Source of the DNA: Sepiola atlantica
Lineage: Eukaryota > Mollusca > Cephalopoda > Sepiida > Sepiolidae
Direction of reading: 5' to 3'
NCBI GenBank assembly: GCA_963556195.1
Contig: CAUVYP010001193.1
Span: forward strand, 1 to 64,000
Length of the DNA: 64,000 bases
In this document: positions 24,230 through 38,266 of the stretch, piece by piece
Layout: each line of letters opens with the position of its first letter
How positions within the stretch are numbered: position 1 is the first letter of the stretch
Notes under the pieces: generated by a model
The model's database searches: none
Seen by the model: the letters and a program-made list of their open reading frames with translations, nothing else
What the model was told of the DNA's origin: nothing
Position numbers and translations under genes: made by a program

Positions 24230-27200
24230 GTTGTAAAGCGTAAACCTGATGAAATCAAGTGAAAATCGTCTCGCACAACGTGTTTTTACTCAGTTATTCA
24301 TGAATATCGATTAGACAAACATCCACATTCTAAATTCATAAATCCATGTTGTAAAGCGTAAACCGTATGAAATCTAGTGAAAATCGTCTCGCCATTCGTG
24401 TTTTTCATTAGTTTTTCACGAATATCGATTACACGCACATCCACATTAGAAAGTCATAATTCCATGTTGTAAAGCGTAAACCGTATGAAATCAAGTGAAA
24501 ATCGTCTCGCACAACGTGTTTTTACTCAGTTATTCACGAATATCGTTTACACAAACATCCACATTCAAAAGTCATAATTCCATGTTATAAAGCGTAAACC
24601 TGATGAAATCTAGTGAAAATCGACTCGCACAACGTGTTTTTCATTAGTTATTCACGTATATCGTTTACACAAACATCCACATTCGAAAGTCATAATTCCA
24701 TGTTGTAAAGCGTAAACCTGATGAAATCTAGTGAAAATTGACTCGCACAACGTGTTTTTCATTAGTTATTCACGAATATCGTTTACACAAACATCCACAT
24801 TCGAAAGTCATAATTCCATGTTGTAAAGCGTAAACCTGATGAAATCTAGTGAAAATCGACTCGCACAACGTGTTTTTCATTAGTTATTCACGAATATCGT
24901 TTACACAAACATCCACATTCGAAAGTCATAATTCCATGTTGTAAAGCGTAAACCTGATGAAATCTAGTGAAAATCGTCTCGCACAACGTGTTTTTTCACT
25001 CAGTTATACACGAATATCGTTTACACAAACATCCACATTCAAAAGTCATAATTCCATGTTATAAAGCGTAAACCTGATGAAATCTAGTGAAAATCGACTC
25101 GCACAACGTGTTTTTCATTAGTTATTCACGAATATCGTTTACACAAACATCCACATTCGAAAGTCATAATTCCATGTTGTAAAGCGTAAACCTGATGAAA
25201 TCAAGTGAAAATCGTCTCGCACAACGTGTTTTTACTCAGTTATTCACGAATATCGATTAGACAAACATCCACATTCTAAATTCATAAATCCATGTTGTAA
25301 AGCGTAAACCTGATGAAATCTAGTGAAAATCGTCTCGCACAACGTGTTTTTCATTAGTTTTTCACGAATATCGATTACACGCACATCCACATTAGAAAGT
25401 CATAATTCCATGTTGTAAAGCGTAAACCTGATGAAATCAAGTGAAAATCGACGCGCACAACGTGTTTTTCATTAGTTATTCACGTATATCGTTTACACAA
25501 ACATCCACATTCGAAAGTCATAATTCCATGTTGTAAAGCGTAAACCTGATGAAATCTAGTGAAAATCGTCTCCCCATTCGTGTTTTTCATTAGTTTTTCA
25601 CGAATATCGATTACACGCACATCCACATTAGAAAGTCATAATTCCATGTTGTAAAGCGTAAACCGTATGAAATCTAGTGAAAATCGTCTCGCACAACGTG
25701 TTTTTCATTAGTTATTCACGGATATCGATTACACGCACATCCACATTAGAAAGTCATAATTCCATGTTGTAAAGCGTAAACCTGATGAAATCAAGTGAAA
25801 ATCGACGCGCACAACGTGTTTTTCATTAGTTATTCACGTATATCGTTTACACAAACATCCACATTCGAAAGTCATAATTCCATGTTGTAAAGCGTAAACC
25901 TGATGAAATCAAGTGAAAATCGTCTCGCACAACGTGTTTTTACTCAGTTATTCACGAATATCGATTAGACAAACATCCACATTCAAAAGTCATAATTCCA
26001 TGTTATAAAGCGTAAACCTGATGAAATCTAGTGAAAATCGACTCGCACAACGTGTTTTTCATTAGTTATTCACGAATATCGTTTACACAAACATCCACAT
26101 TCGAAAGTCATAATTCCATGTTATAAAGCGTAAACCTGATGAAATCTAGTGAAAATCGTCTCGCACAACGTGTTTTTCATTAGTTTTTCACGAATATCGA
26201 TTACACGCACATCCACATTAGAAAGTCATAATTCCATGTTGTAAAGCGTAAACCGTATGAAATCAAGTGAAAATCGTCTCGCACAACGTGTTTTTACTCA
26301 GTTATTCACGAATATCGTTTACACAAACATCCACATTCGAAAGTCATAATTCCATGTTGTAAAGCGTAAACCTGATGAAATCTAGTGAAAATCGACTCGC
26401 ACAACGTGTTTTTCATTAGTTATTCACGTATATCGTTTACACAAACATCCACATTCGAAAGTCATAATTCCATGTTGTAAAGCGTAAACCTGATGAAATC
26501 TAGTGAAAATCGTCTCGCACAACGTGTTTTTTCACTCAGTTATACACGAATATCGTTTACACAAACATCCACATTCAAAAGTCATAATTCCATGTTATAA
26601 AGCGTAAACCTGATGAAATCAAGTGAAAATCGTCTCGCACAACGTGTTTTTACTCAGTTATTCACGTATATCGTTTACACAAACATCCACATTCGAAAGT
26701 CATAATTCCATGTTGTAAAGCGTAAACCTGATGAAAGCTAGCGAAAATCGTCTCGCACAACGTGTTTTTCATTAGTTTTTCACGAATATTGATTACACGC
26801 ACATCCACATTAGAAAGTCATAATTCCATGTTGTAAAGCGTAAACCTGATGAAATCAAGTGAAAATCGTCTCGCACAACGTGTTTTTACTCAGTTATTCA
26901 CGAATATCGATTAGACAAACATCTACAATCGAAAGTCATAATTCCATGATGTAAAGCGTAAACCTGATGAAATCTAGTGAAAATTGACTCGCACAACGTG
27001 TTTTTCATTAGTTATTCACGAATATCGTTTACACAAACATCCACATTAGAAAGTCATAATTCCATGTTGTAAAGCGTAAACCTGATGAAATCAAGTGAAA
27101 ATCGACGCGCACAACGTGTTTTTCATTAGTTATTCACGTATATCGTTTACACAAACATCCACATTCGAAAGTCATAATTCCATGTTGTAAAGCGTAAACC

Positions 27201-28245
27201 TGATGAAATCTAGTGAAAATCGTCTCGCCATTCGTGTTTTTCATTAGTTTTTCACGAATATCGATTACACGCACATCCACATTAGAAAGTCATAATTCCA
27301 TGTTGTAAAGCGTAAACCGTATGAAATCAAGTGAAAATCGTCTCGCACAACGTGTTTTTCATTAGTTATTCACGAATATCGTTTACACAAACATCCACAT
27401 TCGAAAGTCATAATTCCATGTTGTAAAGCGTAAACCTGATGAAATCTAGTGAAAATCGACTCGCACAACGTGTTTTTCATTAGTTATTCACGAATATCGT
27501 TTACACAAACATCCACATTCGAAAGTCATAATTCCATGTTGTAAAGCGTAAACCTGATGAAATCAAGTGAAAATCGACGCGCACAACGTGTTTTTCATTA
27601 GTTATTCACGAATATCGTTTACACAAACATCCACATTAGAAAGTCATAATTCCATGTTGTAAAGCGTAAACCTGATGAAATCAAGTGAAAATCGTCTCGC
27701 ACAACGTGTTTTTACTCAGTTATTCACGAATATCGATTAGACAAACATCTACAATCGAAAGTCATAATTCCATGATGTAAAACGTAAACCTGATGAAATC
27801 TAGTGAAAATCGACTCGCACAACGTGTTTTTCATTAGTTATTCACGAATATCGTTTACACAAACATCCACATTCGAAAGTCATAATTCCATGTTGTAAAG
27901 CGTAAACCTGATGAAATCAAGTGAAAATCGTCTCGCACAACGTGTTTTTACTCAGTTATTCACGAATATCGATTAGACAAACATCCACATTCTAAATTCA
28001 TAAATCCATGTTGTAAAGCGTAAACCTGATGAAATCTAGTGAAAATCGTCTCGCACAACGTGTTTTTCATTAGTTTTTCACGAATATCGATTACACGCAC
28101 ATCCACATTAGAAAGTCATAATTCCATGTTGTAAAGCGTAAACCTGATGAAATCAAGTGAAAATCGACGCGCACAACGTGTTTTTCATTAGTTATTCACG
28201 TATATCGTTTACACAAACATCCACATTAGAAAGTCATAATTCCAT

Positions 28246-28478
28246 GTTGTAAAGCGTAAACCTGATGAAATGTAGTGAAAATCGACTCGCACAACGTGTT
28301 TTTCATTAGTTTTTCACGAATATCGATTACACGCACATCCACATTAGAAAGTCATAATTCCAAAAAAAGCGTAAACCGTATGAAATCAAGTGAAAATCGT
28401 CTCGCACAACGTGTTTTTACTCAGTTATTCACGAATATCGTTTACACAAACATCCACATTCGAAAGTCATAATTCCAT
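28246..28478 (+). repeat. Dimer with A-rich 3-bp-shorter junction, A copy 1
   Basis: At 28,361-28,370 the usual ccatgttgtaaagc is replaced by ccaaaaaaagc, a net loss of 3 bp at the monomer junction. It removes a stop triplet and opens a chance 65-codon frame from a GTG at 28,275. This copy alone has a private change, aaatgtagtg, at 28,272. It is the first of three such dimers in copy A. Confidence 0.92.
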
Positions 28479-29660
28479 GTTATAAAGCGTAAACCTGATG
28501 AAATCTAGTGAAAATCGACTCGCACAACGTGTTTTTCATTAGTTATTCACGTATATCGTTTACACAAACATCCACATTCGAAAGTCATAATTCCATGTTG
28601 TAAAGCGTAAACCTGATGAAATCAAGTGAAAATCGACGCGCACAACGTGTTTTTCATTAGTTATTCACGAATATCGTTTACACAAACATCCACATTCGAA
28701 AGTCATAATTCCATGTTGTAAAGCGTAAACCTGATGAAATCTAGTGAAAATCGACTCGCACAACGTGTTTTTCATTAGTTATTCACGAATATCGTTTACA
28801 CAAACATCCACATTCGAAAGTCATAATTCCATGTTGTAAAGCGTAAACCTGATGAAATCTAGTGAAAATCGTCTCGCACAACGTGTTTTTTCACTCAGTT
28901 ATACACGAATATCGTTTACACAAACATCCACATTCAAAAGTCATAATTCCATGTTATAAAGCGTAAACCTGATGAAATCTAGTGAAAATCGACTCGCACA
29001 ACGTGTTTTTCATTAGTTATTCACGAATATCGTTTACACAAACATCCACATTCGAAAGTCATAATTCCATGTTGTAAAGCGTAAACCTGATGAAATCAAG
29101 TGAAAATCGTCTCGCACAACGTGTTTTTACTCAGTTATTCACGAATATCGATTAGACAAACATCTACAATCGAAAGTCATAATTCCATGATGTAAAGCGT
29201 AAACCTGATGAAATCTAGTGAAAATCGACTCGCACAACGTGTTTTTCATTAGTTATTCACGAATATCGTTTACACAAACATCCACATTCGAAAGTCATAA
29301 TTCCATGTTGTAAAGCGTAAACCTGATGAAATCAAGTGAAAATCGACGCGCACAACGTGTTTTTCATTAGTTATTCACGTATATCGATTAGACAAACATC
29401 CACATTCTAAATTCATAAATCCATGTTGTAAAGCGTAAACCTGATGAAATCTAGTGAAAATCGTCTCGCACAACGTGTTTTTCATTAGTTTTTCACGAAT
29501 ATCGATTACACGCACATCCACATTAGAAAGTCATAATTCCATGTTGTAAAGCGTAAACCTGATGAAATCAAGTGAAAATCGACGCGCACAACGTGTTTTT
29601 CATTAGTTATTCACGTATATCGTTTACACAAACATCCACATTAGAAAGTCATAATTCCAT

Positions 29661-29893
29661 GTTGTAAAGCGTAAACCTGATGAAATCTAGTGAAAATCGA
29701 CTCGCACAACGTGTTTTTCATTAGTTTTTCACGAATATCGATTACACGCACATCCACATTAGAAAGTCATAATTCCAAAAAAAGCGTAAACCGTATGAAA
29801 TCAAGTGAAAATCGTCTCGCACAACGTGTTTTTACTCAGTTATTCACGAATATCGTTTACACAAACATCCACATTCGAAAGTCATAATTCCAT
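29661..29893 (+). repeat. Dimer with A-rich junction, A copy 2
   Basis: The same junction at 29,776, 1,415 bp after the first. That distance is 12 monomers (one 115-bp step, one H). It marks the second unit of the 12/13-monomer HOR. Confidence 0.92.
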
Positions 29894-31195
29894 GTTATAA
29901 AGCGTAAACCTGATGAAATCTAGTGAAAATCGACTCGCACAACGTGTTTTTCATTAGTTATTCACGTATATCGTTTACACAAACATCCACATTCGAAAGT
30001 CATAATTCCATGTTGTAAAGCGTAAACCTGATGAAATCAAGTGAAAATCGACGCGCACAACGTGTTTTTCATTAGTTATTCACGAATATCGTTTACACAA
30101 ACATCCACATTCGAAAGTCATAATTCCATGTTGTAAAGCGTAAACCTGATGAAATCTAGTGAAAATCGACTCGCACAACGTGTTTTTCATTAGTTATTCA
30201 CGAATATCGTTTACACAAACATCCACATTCGAAAGTCATAATTCCATGTTGTAAAGCGTAAACCTGATGAAATCTAGTGAAAATCGTCTCGCACAACGTG
30301 TTTTTTCACTCAGTTATACACGAATATCGTTTACACAAACATCCACATTCAAAAGTCATAATTCCATGTTATAAAGCGTAAACCTGATGAAATCAAGTGA
30401 AAATCGTCTCGCACAACGTGTTTTTACTCAGTTATTCACGAATATCGATTAGACAAACATCTACAATCGAAAGTCATAATTCCATGATGTAAAGCGTAAA
30501 CCTGATGAAATCTAGTGAAAATTGACTCGCACAACGTGTTTTTCATTAGTTATTCACGAATATCGTTTACACAAACATCCACATTCGAAAGTCATAATTC
30601 CATGTTGTAAAGCGTAAACCTGATGAAATCAAGTGAAAATCGTCTCGCACAACGTGTTTTTACTCAGTTATTCACGAATATCGATTATAGACAAACATCC
30701 ACATTCTAAATTCATAAATCCATGTTGTAAAGCGTAAACCTGATGAAATCTAGTGAAAATCGACTCGCACAACGTGTTTTTCATTAGTTATTCACGAATA
30801 TCGTTTACACAAACATCCACATTCGAAAGTCATAATTCCATGTTGTAAAGCGTAAACCTGATGAAATCTAGTGAAAATCGTCTCGCACAACGTGTTTTTC
30901 ATTAGTTATTCACGAATATCGTTTACACAAACATCCACATTCGAAAGTCATAATTCCATGTTGTAAAGCGTAAACCTGATGAAATCAAGTGAAAATCGTC
31001 TCGCACAACGTGTTTTTACTCAGTTATTCACGAATATCGATTAGACAAACATCCACATTCTAAATTCATAAATCCATGTTGTAAAGCGTAAACCTGATGA
31101 AATCAAGTGAAAATCGACGCGCACAACGTGTTTTTCATTAGTTATTCACGTATATCGTTTACACGCACATCCACATTAGAAAGTCATAATTCCAT

Positions 31196-31428
31196 GTTGT
31201 AAAGCGTAAACCTGATGAAATCTAGTGAAAATCGACTCGCACAACGTGTTTTTCATTAGTTTTTCACGAATATCGATTACACGCACATCCACATTAGAAA
31301 GTCATAATTCCAAAAAAAGCGTAAACCGTATGAAATCAAGTGAAAATCGTCTCGCACAACGTGTTTTTACTCAGTTATTCACGAATATCGTTTACACAAA
31401 CATCCACATTCGAAAGTCATAATTCCAT
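31196..31428 (+). repeat. Dimer with A-rich junction, A copy 3
   Basis: The same junction at 31,311, 1,535 bp after the second. That distance is 13 monomers; the extra 2 bp come from gattatagac at 30,685. The monomer just upstream (31,078-31,195) is chimeric: a T/R left part (tatatcgtttacac) joined to an N right part (gcacatccacattag). Confidence 0.92.
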
Positions 31429-32372
31429 GTTATAAAGCGTAAACCTGATGAAATCTAGTGAAAATCGACTCGCACAACGTGTTTTTCATTAGTTATTCAC
31501 GTATATCGTTTACACAAACATCCACATTCGAAAGTCATAATTCCATGTTGTAAAGCGTAAACCTGATGAAATCAAGTGAAAATCGACGCGCACAACGTGT
31601 TTTTCATTAGTTATTCACGAATATCGTTTACACAAACATCCACATTCGAAAGTCATAATTCCATGTTGTAAAGCGTAAACCTGATGAAATCTAGTGAAAA
31701 TCGACTCGCACAACGTGTTTTTCATTAGTTTTTCACGAATATCGATTACACGCACATCCACATTAGAAAGTCATAATTCCATGTTGTAAAGCGTAAACCG
31801 TATGAAATCAAGTGAAAATCGTCTCGCACAACGTGTTTTTACTCAGTTATTCACGAATATCGTTTACACAAACATCCACATTCAAAAGTCATAATTCCAT
31901 GTTATAAAGCGTAAACCGTATGAAATCAAGTGAAAATCGTCTCGCACAACGTGTTTTTACTCAGTTATTCACGAATATCGTTTACACAAACATCCACATT
32001 CAAAAGTCATAATTCCATGTTATAAAGCGTAAACCTGATGAAATCTAGTGAAAATCGACTCGCACAACGTGTTTTTCATTAGTTATTCACGTATATCGTT
32101 TACACAAACATCCACATTCGAAAGTCATAATTCCATGTTGTAAAGCGTAAACCTGATGAAATCTAGTGAAAATTGACTCGCACAACGTGTTTTTCATTAG
32201 TTATTCACGAATATCGTTTACACAAACATCCACATTCGAAAGTCATAATTCCATGTTGTAAAGCGTAAACCTGATGAAATCTAGTGAAAATCGACTCGCA
32301 CAACGTGTTTTTCATTAGTTATTCACGAATATCGTTTACACAAACATCCACATTCGAAAGTCATAATTCCAT

Positions 32373-32480
32373 GTTGTAAAGCGTAAACCTGATGAAATCT
32401 AGTGAAAATCGTCTCGCACAACGTGTTTTTACACGAATATCGTTTACACAAACATCCACATTCAAAAGTCATAATTCCAT
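32373..32480 (+). repeat. 108-bp monomer, deleted H derivative (copy A)
   Basis: Reads cgtgtttttacacgaat. A 12-bp loss from an H-type monomer (10 bp below the 118 norm) removes the cactcagttat segment. The same monomer is at 48,423-48,530. In the surrounding order it sits where an H monomer is expected, after L and A. Confidence 0.9.
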
Positions 32481-33306
32481 GTTATAAAGCGTAAACCTGA
32501 TGAAATCTAGTGAAAATCGACTCGCACAACGTGTTTTTCATTAGTTATTCACGAATATCGTTTACACAAACATCCACATTCGAAAGTCATAATTCCATGT
32601 TGTAAAGCGTAAACCTGATGAAATCAAGTGAAAATCGTCTCGCACAACGTGTTTTTACTCAGTTATTCACGAATATCGATTAGACAAACATCCACATTCT
32701 AAATTCATAAATCCATGTTGTAAAGCGTAAACCTGATGAAATCTAGTGAAAATCGTCTCGCACAACGTGTTTTTCATTAGTTTTTCACGAATATCGATTA
32801 CACGCACATCCACATTAGAAAGTCATAATTCCATGTTGTAAAGCGTAAACCTGATGAAATCAAGTGAAAATCGACGCGCACAACGTGTTTTTCATTAGTT
32901 ATTCACGTATATCGTTTACACAAACATCCACATTCGAAAGTCATAATTCCATGTTGTAAAGCGTAAACCTGATGAAATCTAGTGAAAATCGTCTCGCCAT
33001 TCGTGTTTTTCATTAGTTTTTCACGAATATCGATTACACGCACATCCACATTAGAAAGTCATAATTCCATGTTGTAAAGCGTAAACCGTATGAAATCTAG
33101 TGAAAATCGTCTCGCACAACGTGTTTTTCATTAGTTATTCACGGATATCGATTACACGCACATCCACATTAGAAAGTCATAATTCCATGTTGTAAAGCGT
33201 AAACCTGATGAAATCAAGTGAAAATCGACGCGCACAACGTGTTTTTCATTAGTTATTCACGTATATCGTTTACACAAACATCCACATTCGAAAGTCATAA
33301 TTCCAT

Positions 33307-33424
33307 GTTGTAAAGCGTAAACCTGATGAAATCAAGTGAAAATCGTCTCGCACAACGTGTTTTTACTCAGTTATTCACCAATATTGATTAAACAAACATC
33401 CACATTCTAAATTCGTAATTCCAT
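33307..33424 (+). repeat. Subfamily V monomer (caccaatattgattaaac), example
   Basis: The most divergent type. It reads ttcaccaatattgattaaac, then ctaaattcgtaattcc and ccatgatg, and the next monomer begins aaaccaga. Copies lie near 33,378, 34,084, 34,558, 49,662, 50,370, 50,842, 51,315 and 51,794. They are found only in the divergent islands of A and A'. They are either older or less homogenised than the rest of the array. Confidence 0.85.
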
Positions 33425-35044
33425 GATGTAAAGCGTAAACCAGATGAAATCTAGTGAAAATCGACTCGCACAACGTGTTTTTCATTAGTTATTCACGAAT
33501 ATCGTTTACACAAACATCCACATTCAAAAGTCATAATTCCATGTTATAAAGCGTAAACCTGATGAAATCTAGTGAAAATCGACTCGCACAACGTGTTTTT
33601 CATTAGTTATTCACGGATATCGTTTACACAAACATCCACATTCGAAAGTCATAATTCCATGTTGTAAAGCGTAAACCTGATGAAAGCTAGCGAAAATCGT
33701 CTCGCACAACGTGTTTTTCATTAGTTTTTCAGGAATATTGATTACACAAACATCCACATTCGAAAGTCATAATTCCATGTTGTAAAGCGTAAACCTGATG
33801 AAATCAAGTGAAAATCGTCTCGCACAACGTGTTTTTACTCAGTTATTCACGAATATCGATTAGACAAACATCCACATTCAAAAGTCATAATTCCATGTTG
33901 TAAAGCGTAAACCTGATGAAATCAAGTGAAAATCGACGCGCACAACGTGTTTTTCATTAGTTATTCACATATATCGTTTACACAAACATCCACATTCGAA
34001 AGTCATAATTCCATGTTGTAAAGCGTAAAACTGATGAAATCTAGTGAAAATTGACTCGCACAACGTGTTTTTCATTAGTTATTCACCAATATTGATTAAA
34101 CAAACATCCACATTCTAAATTCGTAATTCCATGATGTAAAGCGTAAACCAGATAAAATCTAGTGAAAATCGACTCGCACAACGTGTTTTTCATTAGTTAT
34201 TCACGAATATCGTTTACACAAACATCCTCATTCAAAAGTCATAATTCCATGTTTAAAAGCGTAAACCTGATGAAATCTAGTGAAAATCGACTCGCACAAC
34301 GTGTTTTTCATGAGTTATTCACGAATATCGTTTACACAAACATCCACATTCAAAAGTCATAATTCCATGTTGTAAAGCGTAAACCTGATGAAATCTAGTG
34401 AAAATCGACTCGCACAATGTGTTTTTCATTAATTATTCACGTATATCGTTTACACAAACATCCACATTCGAAAGTCATAATTCCATGTTGTAAAGCGTCA
34501 AACTGATGAAATCTAGTGAAAATTGCCTCGGCACAACGTGTTTTTCATTAGTTATTCACCAATATTGATTAAACAAACATCCACATTCTAAATTCGTAAT
34601 TCCATGATGTAAAGCGTAAACCAGATAAAATCTAGTGAAAATCGACTCGCACAACGTGTTTTTCATTAGTTTTTCACGAATATCGATTACACGCATATCC
34701 ACATTAGAAAGTCATAATTCCATGTTGTAAAGCGTAAACCTGATGAAAGCTAGCGAAAATCGTCTCGCACAACGTGTTTTTCATTAGTTTTTCACGAATA
34801 TCGATTAGACAAACATCCACATTAGAAAGTCATAATTCCATGTTTAAAAGCGTAAACCGTATAAAATCAAGTGAAAATCGTCTCGCACAACGTGTTTTTA
34901 CTCAGTTATTCACGAATATCGTTTACACAAACATCCACATTCAAAAGTCATAATTCCATGTTATAAAGCGTAAACCTGATGAAATCTAGTGAAAATCGAC
35001 TCGCACAACGTGTTTTTCATTAGTTATTCACCAATATCGATTAC
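33307..35044 (+). repeat. Divergent V/S-rich island in copy A
   Basis: This stretch mixes V monomers, S monomers and unusual forms: gataaaatctag, gtttaaaagcg, caatgtgttttt, ttaattattcacg, gcgtcaaac, gcctcggcac (119 bp) and accgtataaaatc. Variation per monomer is visibly higher than in the rest of the window. It contains a chance frame at 34,162-34,362. It ends at a chimeric monomer where 11 monomers present in copy A' are missing. Confidence 0.88.
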
Positions 35045-35081
35045 ACAAACATCCACATTCGAAAGTCATAATTCCATGTTG
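34964..35081 (+). repeat. Chimeric V/N monomer at an 11-monomer deletion scar
   Basis: The left part matches the V monomer at about 51,250-51,321 in copy A' (ttattcaccaatat). The right part matches 52,626 onward (cgattacacaaac, cattcgaaag). The offset between A and A' jumps from 16,286 to 17,591 bp inside this monomer. The switch must lie within the shared aatat at about 35,033-35,037. It is therefore the product of unequal exchange or deletion between two monomers 11 repeats apart. Confidence 0.85.
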
Positions 35082-36966
35082 TAAAGCGTAAACCTGATGA
35101 AATCAAGTGAAAATCGTCTCGCACAACGTGTTTTTACTCAGTTATTCACGAATATCGATTAGACAAACATCCACATTCAAAAGTCATAATTCCATGATGT
35201 AAAAGCGTAAACCTGATGAAATCTAGTGAAAATTGACTCGCACAACGTGTTTTTCATTAGTTATTCACGAATATCGTTTACACAAACATCCACATTCGAA
35301 AGTCATAATTCCATGTTGTAAAGCGTAAACCTGATGAAATCAAGTGAAAATCGTCTCGCACAACGTGTTTTTACTTAGTTATTCACGGATATCGTTTACA
35401 CAAACATCCACATTCGAAAGTCATAATTCCATGTTGTAAAGCGTAAACCTGATGAAATCAAGTGAAAATCGACGCGCACAACGTGTTTTTCATTAGTTAT
35501 TCACGTATATCCTTTACACAAACATCCACATTCGAAAGTCATAATTCCATGTTGTAAAGCGTAAACCTGATGAAATCTAGTGAAAATCGTCTCGCACAAC
35601 GTGTTTTTTATTAGTTTTTCAGGAATATTGATTACACAAACATCCACATTCGAAAGTCATAATTCCATGTTGTAAAGCGTAAACCTGATGAAATCAAGTG
35701 AAAATCGTCTCGCACAACGTGTTTTTACTCAGTTATTAACGAATATCGATTAGACAAACATCCACATTCTAAATTCATAAATCCATGTTGTAAAGCGTAA
35801 ACCTGATGAAATCTAGTGAAAATCGTCTCGCACAACGTGTTTTTCATTAGTTTTTCACGAATATCGATTACACGCACATCCACATTAGAAAGTCATAATT
35901 CCATGTTGTAAAGCGTAAACCGTATGAAATCAAGTGAAAATCGTCTCGCACAACGTGTTTTTACTCAGTTATTCACGAATATCGTTTACACAAACATCCA
36001 CATTCAAAAGTCATAATTCCATGTTATAAAGCGTAAACCTGATGAAATCTAGTGAAAATTGACTCGCACAACGTGTTTTTACTCAGTTATTCACGAATAT
36101 CGATTAGACAAACATCCACATTAGAAAGTCATAATTCCATGTTGTAAAGCGTAAACCGTATGAAATCTAGTGAAAATCGTCTCGCACAACGTGTTTTTAC
36201 TCAGTTATTCACGAATATCGTTTACACTAACATCCACATTCAAAAGTCATAATTCCATGTTATAAAGCGTAAACCTGATGAAATCTAGTGAAAATCGACT
36301 CGCACAACGTGTTTTTCATTAGTTATTCACGGATATCGTTTACACAAACATCCACATTCGAAAGTCATAATTCCATGTTGTAAAGCGTAAACCTGATGAA
36401 ATCTAGTGAAAATCGACTCGCACAACGTGTTTTTCATTAGTTATTCACGTATATCGTTTACACAAACATCCACATTCGAAAGTCATAATTCCATGTTATA
36501 AAGCGTAAACCTGATGAAATCTAGTGAAAATCGACTCGCACAACGTGTTTTTCATTAGTTATTCACGGATATCGTTTACACAAACATCCACATTCGAAAG
36601 TCATAATTCCATGTTGTAAAGCGTAAACCTGATGAAATCAAGTGAAAATCGACGCGCACAACGTGTTTTTCATTAGTTATTCACGTATATCGTTTACACA
36701 AACATCCACATTCGAAAGTCATAATTCCATGTTGTAAAGCGTAAACCGTATGAAATCTAGTGAAAATCGTCTCGCCATTCGTGTTTTTCATTAGTTTTTC
36801 ACGAATATCGATTACACGCACATTCACATTAGAAAGTCATAATTCCATGTTGTAAAGCGTAAACCGTATGAAATCAAGTGAAAATCGTCTCGCACAACGT
36901 GTTTTTACTCAGTTATTCACGAATATCGTTTACACAAACATCCACATTCAAAAGTCATAATTCCAT

Positions 36967-38266
36967 GTTATAAAGCGTAAACCTGATGAAATCTAGTGAA
37001 AATCGACTCGCACAACGTGTTTTTCATTAGTCATTCACGTATATCGTTTACACAAACATCCACATTCGAAAGTCATAATTCCATGTTGTAAAGCGTAAAC
37101 CTGATGAAATCTAGTGAAAATTGACTCGCACAACGTGTTTTTCATTAGTTATTCACGAATATCGTTTACACAAACATCCACATTCGAAAGTCATAATTCC
37201 ATGTTGTAAAGCGTAAACCTGATGAAATCTAGTGAAAATCGACTCGCACAACGTGTTTTTCATTAGTTATTCACGAATATCGTTTACACAAACATCCACA
37301 TTCGAAAGTCATAATTCCATGTTGTAAAGCGTAAACCTGATGAAATCTAGTGAAAATCGTCTCGCACAACGTGTTTTTTCACTCAGTTATACACGAATAT
37401 CGTTTACACAAACATCCACATTCAAAAGTCATAATTCCATGTTATAAAGCGTAAACCTGATGAAATCTAGTGAAAATCGACTCGCACAACGTGTTTTTCA
37501 TTAGTTATTCACGAATATCGTTTACACAAACATCCACATTCGAAAGTCATAATTCCATGTTGTAAAGCGTAAACCTGATGAAATCAAGTGAAAATCGTCT
37601 CGCACAACGTGTTTTTACTCAGTTATTCACGAATATCGATTAGACAAACATCCACATTCTAAATTCATAAATCCATGTTGTAAAGCGTAAACCTGATGAA
37701 ATCTAGTGAAAATCGTCTCGCACAACGTGTTTTTCATTAGTTTTTCACGAATATCGATTACACGCACATCCACATTAGAAAGTCATAATTCCATGTTGTA
37801 AAGCGTAAACCTGATGAAATCTAGTGAAAATCGTCTCGCACAACGTGTTTTTCATTAGTTTTTCACGAATATCGATTACACGCACATCCACATTAGAAAG
37901 TCATAATTCCATGTTGTAAAGCGTAAACCTGATGAAATCAAGTGAAAATCGTCTCGCACAACGTGTTTTTACTCAGTTATTCACGAATATCGTTTACACA
38001 AACATCCACATTCAAAAGTCATAATTCCATGTTATAAAGCGTAAACCTGATGAAATCTAGTGAAAATCGACTCGCACAACGTGTTTTTCATTAGTTATTC
38101 ACGTATATCGTTTACACAAACATCCACATTCAAAAGTCGTAATTACATGTTGTAAAGCGTAAACCTGATGAAATCTAGTGAAAATCGACTCGCACAACGT
38201 GTTTTTCATTAGTTATTCACGAATATCGTTTACACAAACATCCACATTCAAAAGTCATAATTCCAT
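36967..38266 (+). repeat. 11-monomer HOR, first array, unit 1 (1,300 bp)
   Basis: The order is T, L, A, H, A, Q, N, N, P, T (gtaattacatg), A. H at 37,373 recurs at 38,673. The unit length is 11x118 plus 2. Its first monomer has tagtcattcacg, a private change at 37,031. From about 37,205 it also matches 58,908 onward at an offset of 21,703 bp. Confidence 0.9.

Larger units (their letters stand above)
28246..31195 (+). repeat. 12/13-monomer HOR in copy A (1,415 + 1,535 bp)
   Basis: Two complete units run between the A-rich dimers, with a third unit beginning at 31,196. Each unit contains the A-rich dimer, T, R, A, H and then Q with catctacaat. The second unit has one more monomer and the 2-bp insertion gattatagac. 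Copy A' (45,239-46,773) contains only the 13-monomer unit between two dimers, so the 12-monomer unit was gained in A or lost in A'. Confidence 0.9.
24230..36850 (+). repeat. Large duplication, copy A (about 12.6 kb)
   Basis: Corresponds to 41,223-55,730. Landmark offsets step only by whole monomers: 16,993 bp up to 28.3 kb, 15,578 after one 12-monomer HOR unit is skipped, 16,050 by 32.4 kb, 16,286 by 34 kb, 17,591 from 35,041 and 18,880 from about 36,258. Paired marks include attcatgaat (24,296/41,289), gtctcccc (25,568/42,561), gaaagctagcg (26,733/43,726), the A-rich junctions, the 108-bp monomer (32,373/48,423) and ttacactaac (36,222/53,813). The first 2.8 kb also resembles 3.7-6.2 kb. The block contains no gene. 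Confidence 0.92.

Noticed and set aside
28275..31422. Open frames of 65 codons at 28,275-28,472, 29,690-29,887 and 31,225-31,422
   Set aside because: They start at GTG and lie entirely within two satellite monomers. They exist only because the A-rich junction deletes a stop. 118 bp is not a multiple of three, so frames shift each monomer. No domain, promoter or coding signal is seen.
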